In this document: positions 1-10,200 of the stretch, in pieces
How positions within the stretch are numbered: the stretch's first letter is position 1
Layout of the letters: each line of letters opens with the position of its first letter
Assembly: GCA_000827325.1 (NCBI GenBank)
Contig: KN832880.1
Location: 848,803 to 912,802, forward strand
DNA length: 64,000 nucleotides
Reading direction: 5' to 3'
From: Oidiodendron maius Zn
Taxonomy: Eukaryota; Ascomycota; Leotiomycetes; Myxotrichaceae
Notes under the pieces: generated by a model
The model's input: only the letters and a program-made list of their open reading frames with translations
Database searches by the model: none
What the model was told of the DNA's origin: nothing
Translations under genes and position numbers: made by a program

Positions 1-1777
1 GCCGAATGGGTTAAGCCCGTTGTCCACATTTCGCATTTTCATTGATGGAAGGTCAAGAATCTCAATTCACTACGGATATCCTCGCCCTCTTTCTCATGGT
101 TACTTCCCGGGTTTTTTCTGAGAGGGTTCTTCCCACATGCTGCAGCAGACGGATCTTGCTCGCTGTCAGGCGCAAAGCAGAGAGAGTGTGAAAATATGTA
201 CTTATATTCGTAGTGTTTGTCAATGAAAGCCTTCTCATGCGAGAACAAGTCAGAAATAAATCGTGACATGACCACACGTGACTTTGACCGAACTGAGGCA
301 CTGAGGGTTGTTGATGCTACAGAATACGGCCAAAAGTTGTTACAACAGCCGTGGGCGCCCATTGGTCTCGCCCAGCAATCGTGCTTAGGGGCTCAATAGC
401 CTGAGAAAGAGTGAGCCCTTTTAGCGATACCAATAGGGGCAATGCGCTATATCCAAGCCCTATATGGCCGCAAGACCCTGCAAAGACAGCGCCATTTCGA
501 TTGCTAGCGCAAACGTGGCGCCAGATGCTGATTGCTGCAAGAACTTTTGCGTTGCCTCCTCCATGCCGTAATGTTGATTCCTATATGTAAGGACTATTCA
601 TGGCCTCAAGTAGGCATTGAATGTAGATCAAGATTACGCCTCGGTGCCTAAACGCAATAAGCGGCGGCAGAAGCTAGTTGAGAGTTGGTGTAAATTTTGT
701 TTGGAGATGGTTATGAGAGTTGGGGCAGTTATATAGGCGCCCCAGAAAAAAATGCCACACAATCGAAAAAGGGGCCGCACAGATCATTGGCCAGCAAAAT
801 TGGCCGCACCGAGGCGCCAACGGAAAAAGGCCACAAAATGGCCACAGAATGGCCACAGAAAATGATTGACCAGCGTAAATGGCCACACAGCAGGGCGTCT
901 CAAGCATGATGGACTGTGACAACTGGCCGCATGCAATGATCAAAAACTGATTCGCTATCAATATAGGCCGCATGATGAGGTTCATTCACCTGTACATCGA
1001 AAATATTGAAGTTCTGGCTTTCTCAGGATCATTGGTCAGCATAATTGGCCGCAAAGCGATCCAGAGTTGTTGTCAACTGTTAAAGCTCGGTTAGTTTTCA
1101 GCGATCGTCTCCTCCAACGCAATTATTCTCGCACGGCAGCTGTGTTTGTTTAAGGGTGGTGCGCCGCATCAGGCACATCCAATTAGATTCTCAGCATGTA
1201 ACTTTTCAACATCGTGCTCGGAATACTCGTATCCTATGGAGTTAAACGTAGCCAATAAGATCTCCAAGGGAGGAGGTTGTGAGTCGAATTGCCCCGTGTG
1301 ATTTCGGGTGTCTAGAATGAAGATATGACGCCATACCCTTGACTCACACCTCCCCCTCCATTTCACAAGTGACTAAATACATAAATATTTCTTGTTCGTG
1401 ATCTCAATCCGTATGTCTAACATGCCGGGTCGCCATGCAAGCCGACACTTTATCCTTGAGACAGGAATAGAATAGCAATACCAAACAGCTTGGTTTGAAC
1501 ATGAAACGAGAATCCCAACCGCTGAGCCAGATGTAAGACGTCTTAAGATGCGGTATGTCGATATTGCGACTTAAGCAAGAGACACGGAATCAGTTCTCCG
1601 GGACTAGTTGTCAAAACTTCAAAGTCTAGCTCCAGATGTCCGACTTGCAGTCATCTCCCGTCAAGAGATGAGCCGTCTCGAAAATACTCGATGCAAAATA
1701 CCGCACTCAGTTCAAACCAACAAAGACGAGAGAGGGAAGGGGTCAACTAGGAAGGTACCATTGCACAGAGGTATTCG
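1..1777. other. Intergenic, no gene recognised; GGCC(A/G)CA-rich repeats at 780-1060
   Basis: No reading frame here resembles a known protein; the longest frames are about 100 codons and lack any motif. Between about 770 and 1060 the heptamer TGGCCRCA recurs many times, and a 26-29 base block starting GATCATTGG is present at 784 and again at 1028 in the same orientation. This looks like decayed repeat DNA rather than coding sequence. Confidence 0.5.
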
Positions 1778-2667
1778 ATGGATTACCGTTCTGCCCGATC
1801 AGTAAGTACCATTTACTTTAACAACGCAAGAGTATCCGCCAGGATCACTACAAGCAGCCCTTCCAAAACATCACCCCCTCAAACCACGAACCCGCATCAC
1901 TTATTTCCACAAGTAACTAAAAGTGACTCCGCAGCATTGGCAGAAGAACAAAAATGTACGCGTTGACATCCCGTACGAGAACTTCATCGGTTCCATCCTC
2001 GGGAGCCGATACGAACTCCAACGCCTATGGAGCCAAGAAGATTACTTGGACATCTACACCGTCACGAGCCTCTACGAGCGGCAGTCGTTTGAAGCGCAGG
2101 CCTTCTCCCTACAAGACAGCATCGCCGAGAAGCTCCTGCGCGCCAGGACGAGGCGCATGAAGCGGCTCTTCCAGTCCCGGAACTTCGTTTGCGAGATCCG
2201 ACAGGCCGGCAAGCGGTTCCTGATCAGTGACGTCGAGCGCAGCGACGCGGAACGGAGGAACCTCTACTGCCAGCCGATCGACACACAGGTCCCTCCTCCT
2301 ACCTTGAGGAGCAGGGAGGAGGAGTTTCCCGATCTGGCGGGGAGCAGGTGCAACGAGGGAAGCATGCCGAGTGATTCTGTAAGTAGAGCGGTTTTGGGTG
2401 GATTTTCAAACCCTAGAGGAAGAAATGAGTACTGACGGATCGCAGAGCCGAATCTCGGTGTGCTCTTCCCGCCCAGTTAGCAGTCTAGCTTCGTGCTCGA
2501 GCTGTGTGAGCTATGCGGAAGCTGCTGCGAAGGGGATTGAGAATGATAGAAGCTTGAATGTGCGGAAGGGCGTCAAACAGAGGCAAAGACGCCAGCGGAA
2601 GCGGGAAGGAAGAGGAGCTCCAAGTGCGCCTATGGATAGATTAACAGGGAGAAATTCCTCTGCTTAG
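1778..2667 (+). CDS. Small fungal-specific protein of unknown function (3 exons)
   Basis: Proposed exons are 1778-1801, 1935-2378 and 2446-2667, giving about 229 residues. Both introns are phase 0: GTAAGT at 1802 to a TAACTAA branch and CAG at 1934, and GTAAGT at 2379 to CAG at 2445. The middle exon holds a compact charged core (YELQRLWSQEDYLDIYTV, then FVCEIRQAGKRFLI) that reads like a conserved fungal domain, but I cannot name a family. The last exon is Ser-rich and ends in a very basic Arg/Gln/Lys stretch (residues about 190-215), suggesting nucleic-acid binding or a nuclear signal. The 24-base first exon is the weakest part; the true start could lie further upstream. No function is assigned. 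Confidence 0.6.
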
Positions 2668-3001
2668 CCTGCTTTGGCGTTGGATTGACATTCTATGACG
2701 AAACGAATTTCCTAAAGAGATTATTTCAGATGGGAGTGTTGAAGGAGAAGGAAGCACTTCTAGGATGCTGTTTTACGTTTTAAAATTGCTTCCTTTGCAC
2801 CACAAGTAGTATCAACGAACGGAATATGTGCCAAGACAATTTTGGCACTAATAGAATCACGTATCTTGCTAATTTGCTCCTAATTGGTAGCTAATTGTAT
2901 TATATGCACCTACTAGTTTGCGGCCTGTATATTGTAGTGGGGACTCAATTATAGTGACGATACCAATGGTGGGAGTAAAATGGTGGTGGAATTGACTATC
3001 G
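2668..3001. other. Intergenic, nothing recognised
   Basis: AT-rich spacer after the stop of the small fungal gene and before the recombinase relic. I see no coding frame and no clear repeat. Confidence 0.4.
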
Positions 3002-3223
3002 GTGTTCAAGAAGAAGAGGCCAACCATATGTTTCCTGTGCTTGGGCGAGAAGCTTATCAAGGCATTTGTTAAGCTGGGAGACCTGTCGAAGCACTTCAAG
3101 CGGAAGCATTTGGCTAACATCAAGGAATAGGACCGTCTCGAGTGCAAGGTGTGCCAGATGCCTCTGCAGAATAAAATGGTCCTTCAAAACCACGCACATG
3201 GAATTCACGGGACCGTCTCTTGA
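3002..3223 (+). pseudogene. Broken C-terminal tail of a DUF3435/FluG-domain tyrosine recombinase
   Basis: In one forward frame the DNA encodes two zinc-finger-like blocks: CFLCLG followed by LSKHFKRKHL, then ECKVCQ followed by LQNHAHGIHGTVS and a stop. This paired C2H2 tail is characteristic of the C-terminus of fungal DUF3435 (FluG-domain) proteins, the tyrosine-recombinase family that includes Crypton-like and Starship-captain enzymes. One in-frame TAG lies at 3128 between the two fingers. Nothing of the recombinase core was found upstream, so this is a short relic. The opposite-strand frame over the same bases is a shadow. Family assignment is from recalled motif pattern only. Confidence 0.6.
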
Positions 3224-4216
3224 CGCCCGGAGGTACGGGATTGCCCGGTGTAAGAGGGTGGGCTTAGTAGCGGCGCCAACTTGACAGATACGTGGTGATC
3301 TATCCTGTCCTAGTTCTCGATATTTGGCACACTCCCTGGAGTACTTATAATTGGTATGAAGCATTTCAAACCACTTTACAATCATATAGATGGGACATAT
3401 TCCTACGTTTCATCGGCTAAGCTCTTTGTTTGGGTTGTCATATTCTTCTATAGCATGCCATTAGTTGGAAAGATAGCACTTCTCTTGGAGCCCAGAACTG
3501 AGTCGGCCAATTCACACCTTGAAGTTGGCATATTTTGATTGGCTGATTTGATTTTAATTTGATTTACATATCCTTTCCCGCTTTGCCTTCATCAAAATAG
3601 ACCTCGCGAAAACTAACGTCAATCATATCTACTTGCGCAGTTTACAGATATCCATAATTTCACTCTATTTGCTTGCCTAGTTCAAAATCTACGTTTCCCA
3701 GCCCTTGCTCCCTGACCGTGGATAGGCACGTTTCTGGTCAGAGGTTGATTTGGTGTACCTTGGTCACCTTCGCAAGCACCTCGCTCAGCAGATGTGGCGT
3801 ACGCTCTGCTGAAAAGCAATCGGCCTCCTGTAGTCTTTCAGGAATACGTCCACAGCCCCATTCTTCCACCTGGGCACTTTGGCGCTTCGTAATGGAAGGA
3901 GACTCAGTACTCCCTACAGGATAGATATAGTGCCGCGAATTTATTCAGACAGATGACGTCAGATATTTACCGCTAGTTTTATATAGATGCCTCTCCTCCT
4001 TCGCGTATGATTAAACGATTCCGGAGCCGGGATTGACAGCGGGAAGCCAGTAAACCATCGATGGAGAGCCGAGGATCTTGTATGTGGCATTGTCCCTGTT
4101 TGAATACCACCAAGGCGATCTTCAATGTATAGCTAGTTATAATTATAGTATATAGCCACCTGAACTCCTAGCCCTACCTAACCCTACTGACGCTACGGAT
4201 ATAACCGGCCATGCCG
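3224..4216. other. Intergenic, nothing recognised
   Basis: Frames of 60-83 codons occur, but none has a motif or convincing codon pattern. The part after about 4000 is probably the 3' flank of the minus-strand Ecm33-like gene. Confidence 0.4.
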
Positions 4217-5616
4217 CTAATAATTACAGAAAATAGATGTCAAAATAGCTGCTAAAAGCAGAACTGGCCCAGCTCTAAACACACCACTCATTGCTCCAGA
4301 ACTGGGGGCAACCGACTTTCCCTGGCAACTATAATTACCTTTAACATGCCCATCCAACCGGATGCCATCGAACAAACTACAAGTTATATTTTGCGTTGAA
4401 TTAAGAAGGTAATTCCCCGACACAAAGTCAACTAGCATTTCAATACTGCAAGAGTGTGGATGTTAGCCATATGAATGATCTTGGAGCAATTGACGGAGAC
4501 AAGAAGGGGCATCAAAGCTAATATTAAGGTGTTGTAGAACTTACACAAACTCATCATTAAACGAGCCTGTCACATAATAATTCGTGACATTCTGAACGGA
4601 CCACCCCACTGCTTCTGTCAAGAGCGGATTGCCAGTTATGGTGATATTGTTTAGAACCTGCGTGTCTGGCCAAGATATTGACTTGAGAAAGGGATTGTCT
4701 ACGATATAGATGTTCGTTAATCCCTTATTCTCATTAAATCCAATAATAGGGAAGTTGTTGCCGGTAGAGTTAAAGTTCGTTATTGTGGCATTGGGAAGAT
4801 GAGCAATACTCCCAATACCGAATAGATTAATGGTGTCGATCGAAGAAATAGGAAAATCATAGACAGTATTGTTATTTTTATTGATCTTGGAGCCGCCGAG
4901 TATAAACCCTAAGGAGCCATTTCCTCGAACATCTAAGAGGCCAATAGAGGGCGTGTCGATAGAGAGCAAGCCAAGGTTATTGACGCCAGAAACTATAAAG
5001 GAGGTGATCTCTGAGGTTGACACAATAGTTGGAAATGTAGAAAGCCCGACATCTGTGACTGCGACAGAAGACACATTCTGGAGTAGATCGAGTGTAAGGT
5101 TTGTAAGTTGGGGGGTGTTAGAGATGCGAAAGTTTTCGGCAGACGCGAGCTGAGGAACGGAAACGTTCTGGAGAGCCGGCAGATCTTCCAGGGAGAAGGC
5201 TGAGCCGGTAGAGAGAAGTTGGGGGAAATTGATGTTAGTGAGACTCGAGAACGACTGCAGAGTCACACCATAGGATACCGACGTAAGTGTAGAACTGCTC
5301 AGAGATGCCAGTCCCGAGCATGAAGAGCCACTAGAGCAAAGCTCCGAAGTGAAGCTCCCTTCAATGACTTGCACGCCATCGAGTGCAATACTACCGGCTG
5401 AATTTGTGGCAAGTACAAGGTCTCCGGTGATGGTCGAGCAGCTTCTGATTGTATCTGCATCCCCCTGAGACGTGATGGTCACCGAAGAGCACGATGCCGT
5501 TGCGGCGACGATGTCTTCACGTACTGTCAGCCCAGCCACTGTTATCAGTACAATTGATTGATCCTACCGAGGAAGTACACATAAACGACGAGGGCTCTTG
5601 GCCTCAAGATCCTCAT
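4217..5616 (-). CDS. ECM33-like: Ecm33-like GPI-anchored cell-wall protein
   Basis: Secreted surface protein of the Ecm33/Sps2 family, needed in fungi for cell-wall organisation. The main exon (5538-4545) encodes Ser/Leu/Asn-rich receptor-L-domain (leucine-rich-like) repeats with many N-glycosylation sites. An intron from 4544 to 4446 (GTAAGT, GCTAAC branch, CAG) joins it in phase to the last exon (4445-4217), which ends in a hydrophobic tail (AGPVLLLAAILTSIF) after small residues, as expected for a GPI attachment signal. The mature part starts with REDIVAATASCSS and lacks a leader. A good leader candidate (MRILRPRALVVYVYFL) starts at 5616, in phase if a 29-base GTAGG...ACAG stretch (5568-5540) is removed; that is unusually short for an intron, so the first exon is uncertain. 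About 420 residues, normal for the family. Confidence 0.8.
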
Positions 5617-7273
5617 TGCAACGGTACTACCTCACAGAGAGGCAGAGGGGGAGGGGCTTAGCAAGCCTTGAAATCTTGCTGACTTGAAAGATTAATCGCG
5701 AGAGAGGACGACCTTCCACAGAGCAAGTCTTTCACAACTTTTTGGTACGGAGGCTGCGGCAAAAGTCGTGGCACAGGAAGATTCTGCGCTAGTCTCGCTT
5801 ACCTGCCACCTGGCAACCACAGTCGCTGAAAATTTAGTAGCCAACAGGCTTGCATTCCCTAGTCTTACAGCGTATAACAGCCTGCAGCCACCACTGAAGA
5901 AGCCTATCGAAGTGTCGCAATCTGTTGTTCTGCGAGACCCTGGTCAACTTTTTGCGCTCTGCTTCCCATTAAGCACAGACACCTCTGAATCTTTTGTCCA
6001 GCTTAAAACACCATTTGGAGGGTTCTGGTTTATCGGTGCATTTGAACTAGGGGCACTGCTTTACTAGGTTATCTTTGAATAATTCCAACAAACATGGGGC
6101 TTTGATTATGGAAAGTGCATATCACATGCACCGGACGCACAGTCAATTGTGGAAATTGCTCAATCGCGGAGATGCTCCCTATCGCGTACAAAAGGACTAA
6201 ATAGCCTAATATGGACTGGAACGTTATATAATACAACGCTCTGAATATGAGGGCCAATCACTGCTAAGCGAAGGCTCTTAGGTACTGTAGTATAACAGCC
6301 GAGCTTGTGGGGGTCAAGCTCGTGCCATATCCGAGAAAAAGGGGATCTCTTGGCATTATCGGTCTGCCGAGGTGAGCATTTCGTACTTCATATCTTACGT
6401 GGCCACGGACTTATTGCGTAAGGGCTGGAGCCTCTAGCCCTTGCAAAAGTGGAGGTTGTTGGAGACGTACTGGGAGGAGGATCACTAGGCGGTGACTCTT
6501 GTGATGGAAAATTGTTGGTGGCGCTATTCGTCTGGACCAAACCAACGAATACGCCGCTCTAAGTTCGATCAGGTGGCAGGGACATTGTTGGTGGCGCTTC
6601 CACCAACACCAACGACCAATGTGGCTTGTGATAATAAATATGGAAGAGATACCACTTTAGAAGGTTGCAACGGCTGTTCGATAACAGACTTGGAAATCCG
6701 CTCACCACCTTTCAGTCTTGCAAGGAACTGATTGCAAGGAACTGATAGCAAGAAGCAAGGGACACGTATTGGCCCCCCCAGTTAGGAGTCCTGAACATCC
6801 ACTAGACCCTTGATAGGAGTAATAGGTAGGAATGCTGAGCAGGTTGGAGAATCGGTTTCCTCGAGATAAGCCAGTAGATCTAGGTATCACTTGGAGCAAT
6901 TATTCTTCCACCAATTAGCACCTAGACCAACGCGATTGAGGAATCAGACTTGTTGGTCCAAAATGAACAATAAAAAACCCCCCATGGAAGCAGAAGTAAC
7001 GTCCAAACTCCAGGGGACTATGCTGCACGTCTACCCCTAGAAAGAAATACGGATGCAGGATAGTACTGTAACACACCAAAATACGCCACGAAACGCAGAT
7101 ACGTTCTCGGGACCAAGTATGGACTTTGTTTGTAATGTATATATGTAGAACTACACTATCCAGTCATTTTGATACAGGTTCTAGACACCACTATAGTTCT
7201 TGGCCAAGTCTATCTAATTTGTACTTCTTGGAATTTTGTCGCTCATTCAAGTTTTAATTGTCTCTGTTTGAGG
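5617..7273. other. Intergenic between two divergently transcribed wall genes
   Basis: This stretch should hold the promoters of the Ecm33-like gene (minus) and the GH55 gene (plus). A 99-codon forward frame at 5768 has no recognisable features. Near 6510 and 6588 the sequence ATTGTTGGTGGCGCT is repeated, a short direct repeat of unknown meaning. Just before the GH55 start the DNA is pyrimidine-rich. Confidence 0.4.
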
Positions 7274-10200
7274 ATGGCTTCACCCATCTTTCCACACTCA
7301 TTGCTGTTATGGCTCGTCACTGTTGCTCTTCTACTGGGCCATACTGTCTCTTTCAACTCACACGTACAGGATAACACCAACTCAACACTTGACCTATCTT
7401 TTTCAGGTGAGTTTCGATCTTTCAGAGACCTTTTTTTTTGTTTAGTCAGATATCTGTACTAAAGGCATATTTTGCTTTCCAAGACTCCTCCACTCCCACC
7501 TCAAGTCTTCGCACCAAATTCGACACTGTCGTAAGCTCTTGGAAACAGAAAAACCCGATATTGGCTTCTCAGATCAGCGACGAGGCCATTGACACGGTCT
7601 GGCAGCGCATTTCTGGCAATAGTTCCTCTTCAGTTTCACAGAAACGGACAGAGACAACCAACTACCAACAAAACCGGTCTCATCCGTTACATAAACGTCA
7701 AAATGCTACCACCTCTGAAATCCTTGCAGCACGAACTACAGTCGCGGATGCTCAGGCCCAGCAAGCCATAATCAATAACCAGACCCTAACCAACGCTCGT
7801 CGGAATGTCTATACCAGAAATCCATCTCGATCTACAACCAAAAATAGCAATTTGACCTTTTCATCCCCACTTATGACCTCAAACCCGGATCTATTCAATG
7901 CTCTGGCCACAGTTGCCGAAGCGGACGCCGCTGTCCTAGCGCAACAAGGATCACTCTATAAAGACTACACTCTACCCGGCAAATATGCCAAATACAACCT
8001 GCCCGGTACACCCACAGGGAGCCAAAATAGCAAACGACAAAATACTGACCCTAATGACTGGTGGCTTCCGAATGCAGGCGTATCTGCTACTGGTTCTCTC
8101 CCTTTTGGGAACTATTCATCTATTTTCCACAACGTCTTGTACTGCGGAGCATACGGTGACGGAATTCACGATGATACAGCGGCAATCAATAAGTGCCTCA
8201 ATACCGCTTGCGGTGAGGGCTGTGGCTCTACAAGCACCAGAGGATCTGTGGTGTATTTCCCGCCCGGTAATAAATCAGAACTAATCTTCGGAGTGTCGCT
8301 ACTAATTACACTGTTTAGGAACGTATCTTGTCAGCTCTCCTATTATCATGGAATATAACACTCAAATGATAGGCAATGTAATGCCCCGTCCCACGCCCAC
8401 AGATCCTTTACCATGAATTGAAGAACGCTAAGACAACTTACTCTAGGTGCTCAGCTTACCGGTCATCCTCGCGGCACCATCCTTTGTTGGCCTTGGTAAG
8501 CTCGTTGCAACTCGACATTTTAAAATACCAATATACTAACGCAGTAATTGAGGCGTTATCTCTTCAGATGTCTACATTCCTGGTGGCAATGGAGGGGAGT
8601 GGTATCTCGACACGGACAATTTCTTTCGCCAAGTTCGTAATTTTGTTATTGATATGACAGAATGCACGACCCCGCAAGTTGCCGGTATTCATTGGCAGGT
8701 TGCTCAAGGTTTGTTGTTTATATTCTTCCTCCCACCCCGGTCCCTCCGCAGCGGAGAATATGAACATTTGTAGGTCTAAATAGCTTAATTCTCACGACTA
8801 ATACATCAGTTGTATAGCAACAAGCCTTCAGAATATCGAGATAGTCATGGATTCCAGTTCTACAACCACGCAAGTAGGAATATGTAAGGCCGCACTCCGA
8901 AAGTCAATATCTCAAGTACCCAAGTAAGAAATCATTAACAAAGTTCTGTAGACTCAGAAAACGGAAGTGGCGGCTTTATGTCCGATATTTTGATTGCTGG
9001 AGGTAACATAGGATTACAATGTAAGCAAGACAGGATCATTTACAACCCCGGACTCCAAAAGTTGATCAAATCGACAAACAGCTGACTTGCTTCCTTCTAC
9101 ACAGGCGGCAACCAGCAGTTTACTACGCGCAACTTCATCTTTTACAATGTTATATACGGGATTTGGATGATCTGGGACTGGGGCTGGACTTGTGAGTTGT
9201 ACCTACCCGGCTCAAATGATTTTCGCTCAAACTACGGTTTCAAATAGTCAAATCTATTACATGGGACAGCGTTCAGCATGCTATCTGGATGGTATCCTCA
9301 ACAGTCGGCGGTTCCCTTCATCTGCTTGATTCTACTATGAACAGTGTAACAACGAACGGTATTGTAATGGACAACGCTGTTGGCAGTACTATGCAAGAAC
9401 AGGTCTTGATAACTATCGATAATCTCGCCGTTGACTCCGCCACAATTGTGGTCTTCGACGTTAATGCCGGTACTTTCTTATCGACTTCTGTAGCAGATGT
9501 TATCCAGTCTTGGGTTATCGGCAAACAATACGATTCATATGATCCTGGCGGTTCTTGGGTAAATGGAGCCACCCTCCAAGTACTGCATCCCACTACTGGC
9601 AGTCTCATGGGGGGACCGAATGGCGGTTATTTCGAATCTTCAAAACCTCAGTATAATAGTTTCATTACGGACAATGTTCTCATGGCTAATATTATTGCTG
9701 TGGGTAAGGAATTGCACTTCGAGAAATTTCTCATGCTCACCTATTGACCGTTAATATTAGGAGACGGCGAGACTGATGATACCGCCAGCTTAAGTTTGAT
9801 ATTTGAAATAGGGGCTGCTTTGAGTCAAGTTGTCTATATTCCAACGGGATCGTACATAATCACATCGACTCTGGTGGTGAGTTTCTATTTTCACTTAAAT
9901 AATGGCTGTGACTTTACCGTCACAATTGCTATTCAATCCCCAATTTCCACCTCTTACAATTCAACTTCGACTACGCATCAAATCAGATCAGGATTTCCTA
10001 AGGCATCTTTTCATTAATGGGCCAGCTTCTCGAGATCCTATCATCAGTCTCGCAGTCAACCAAACTTGAAGGTTTATTAACGAGCGGCATTGCTACAGGT
10101 TCCTGTCAATTCAAGAATTTCGGGTTCTTTATGGTCGCAGCTCGTCGCTAAAGGAGACGTGAGTGCTTTTCCCCCAATGGCTTAAACGAACGTTGCTGAC

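Noticed and set aside
1440-1535. tRNA-like stretch with runs resembling an anticodon arm
   Set aside because: No consistent acceptor stem or T-loop consensus could be folded by eye.
2996-3385. 129-codon minus-strand frame
   Set aside because: It lies opposite the recognisable DUF3435 zinc-finger tail and has no motif of its own.
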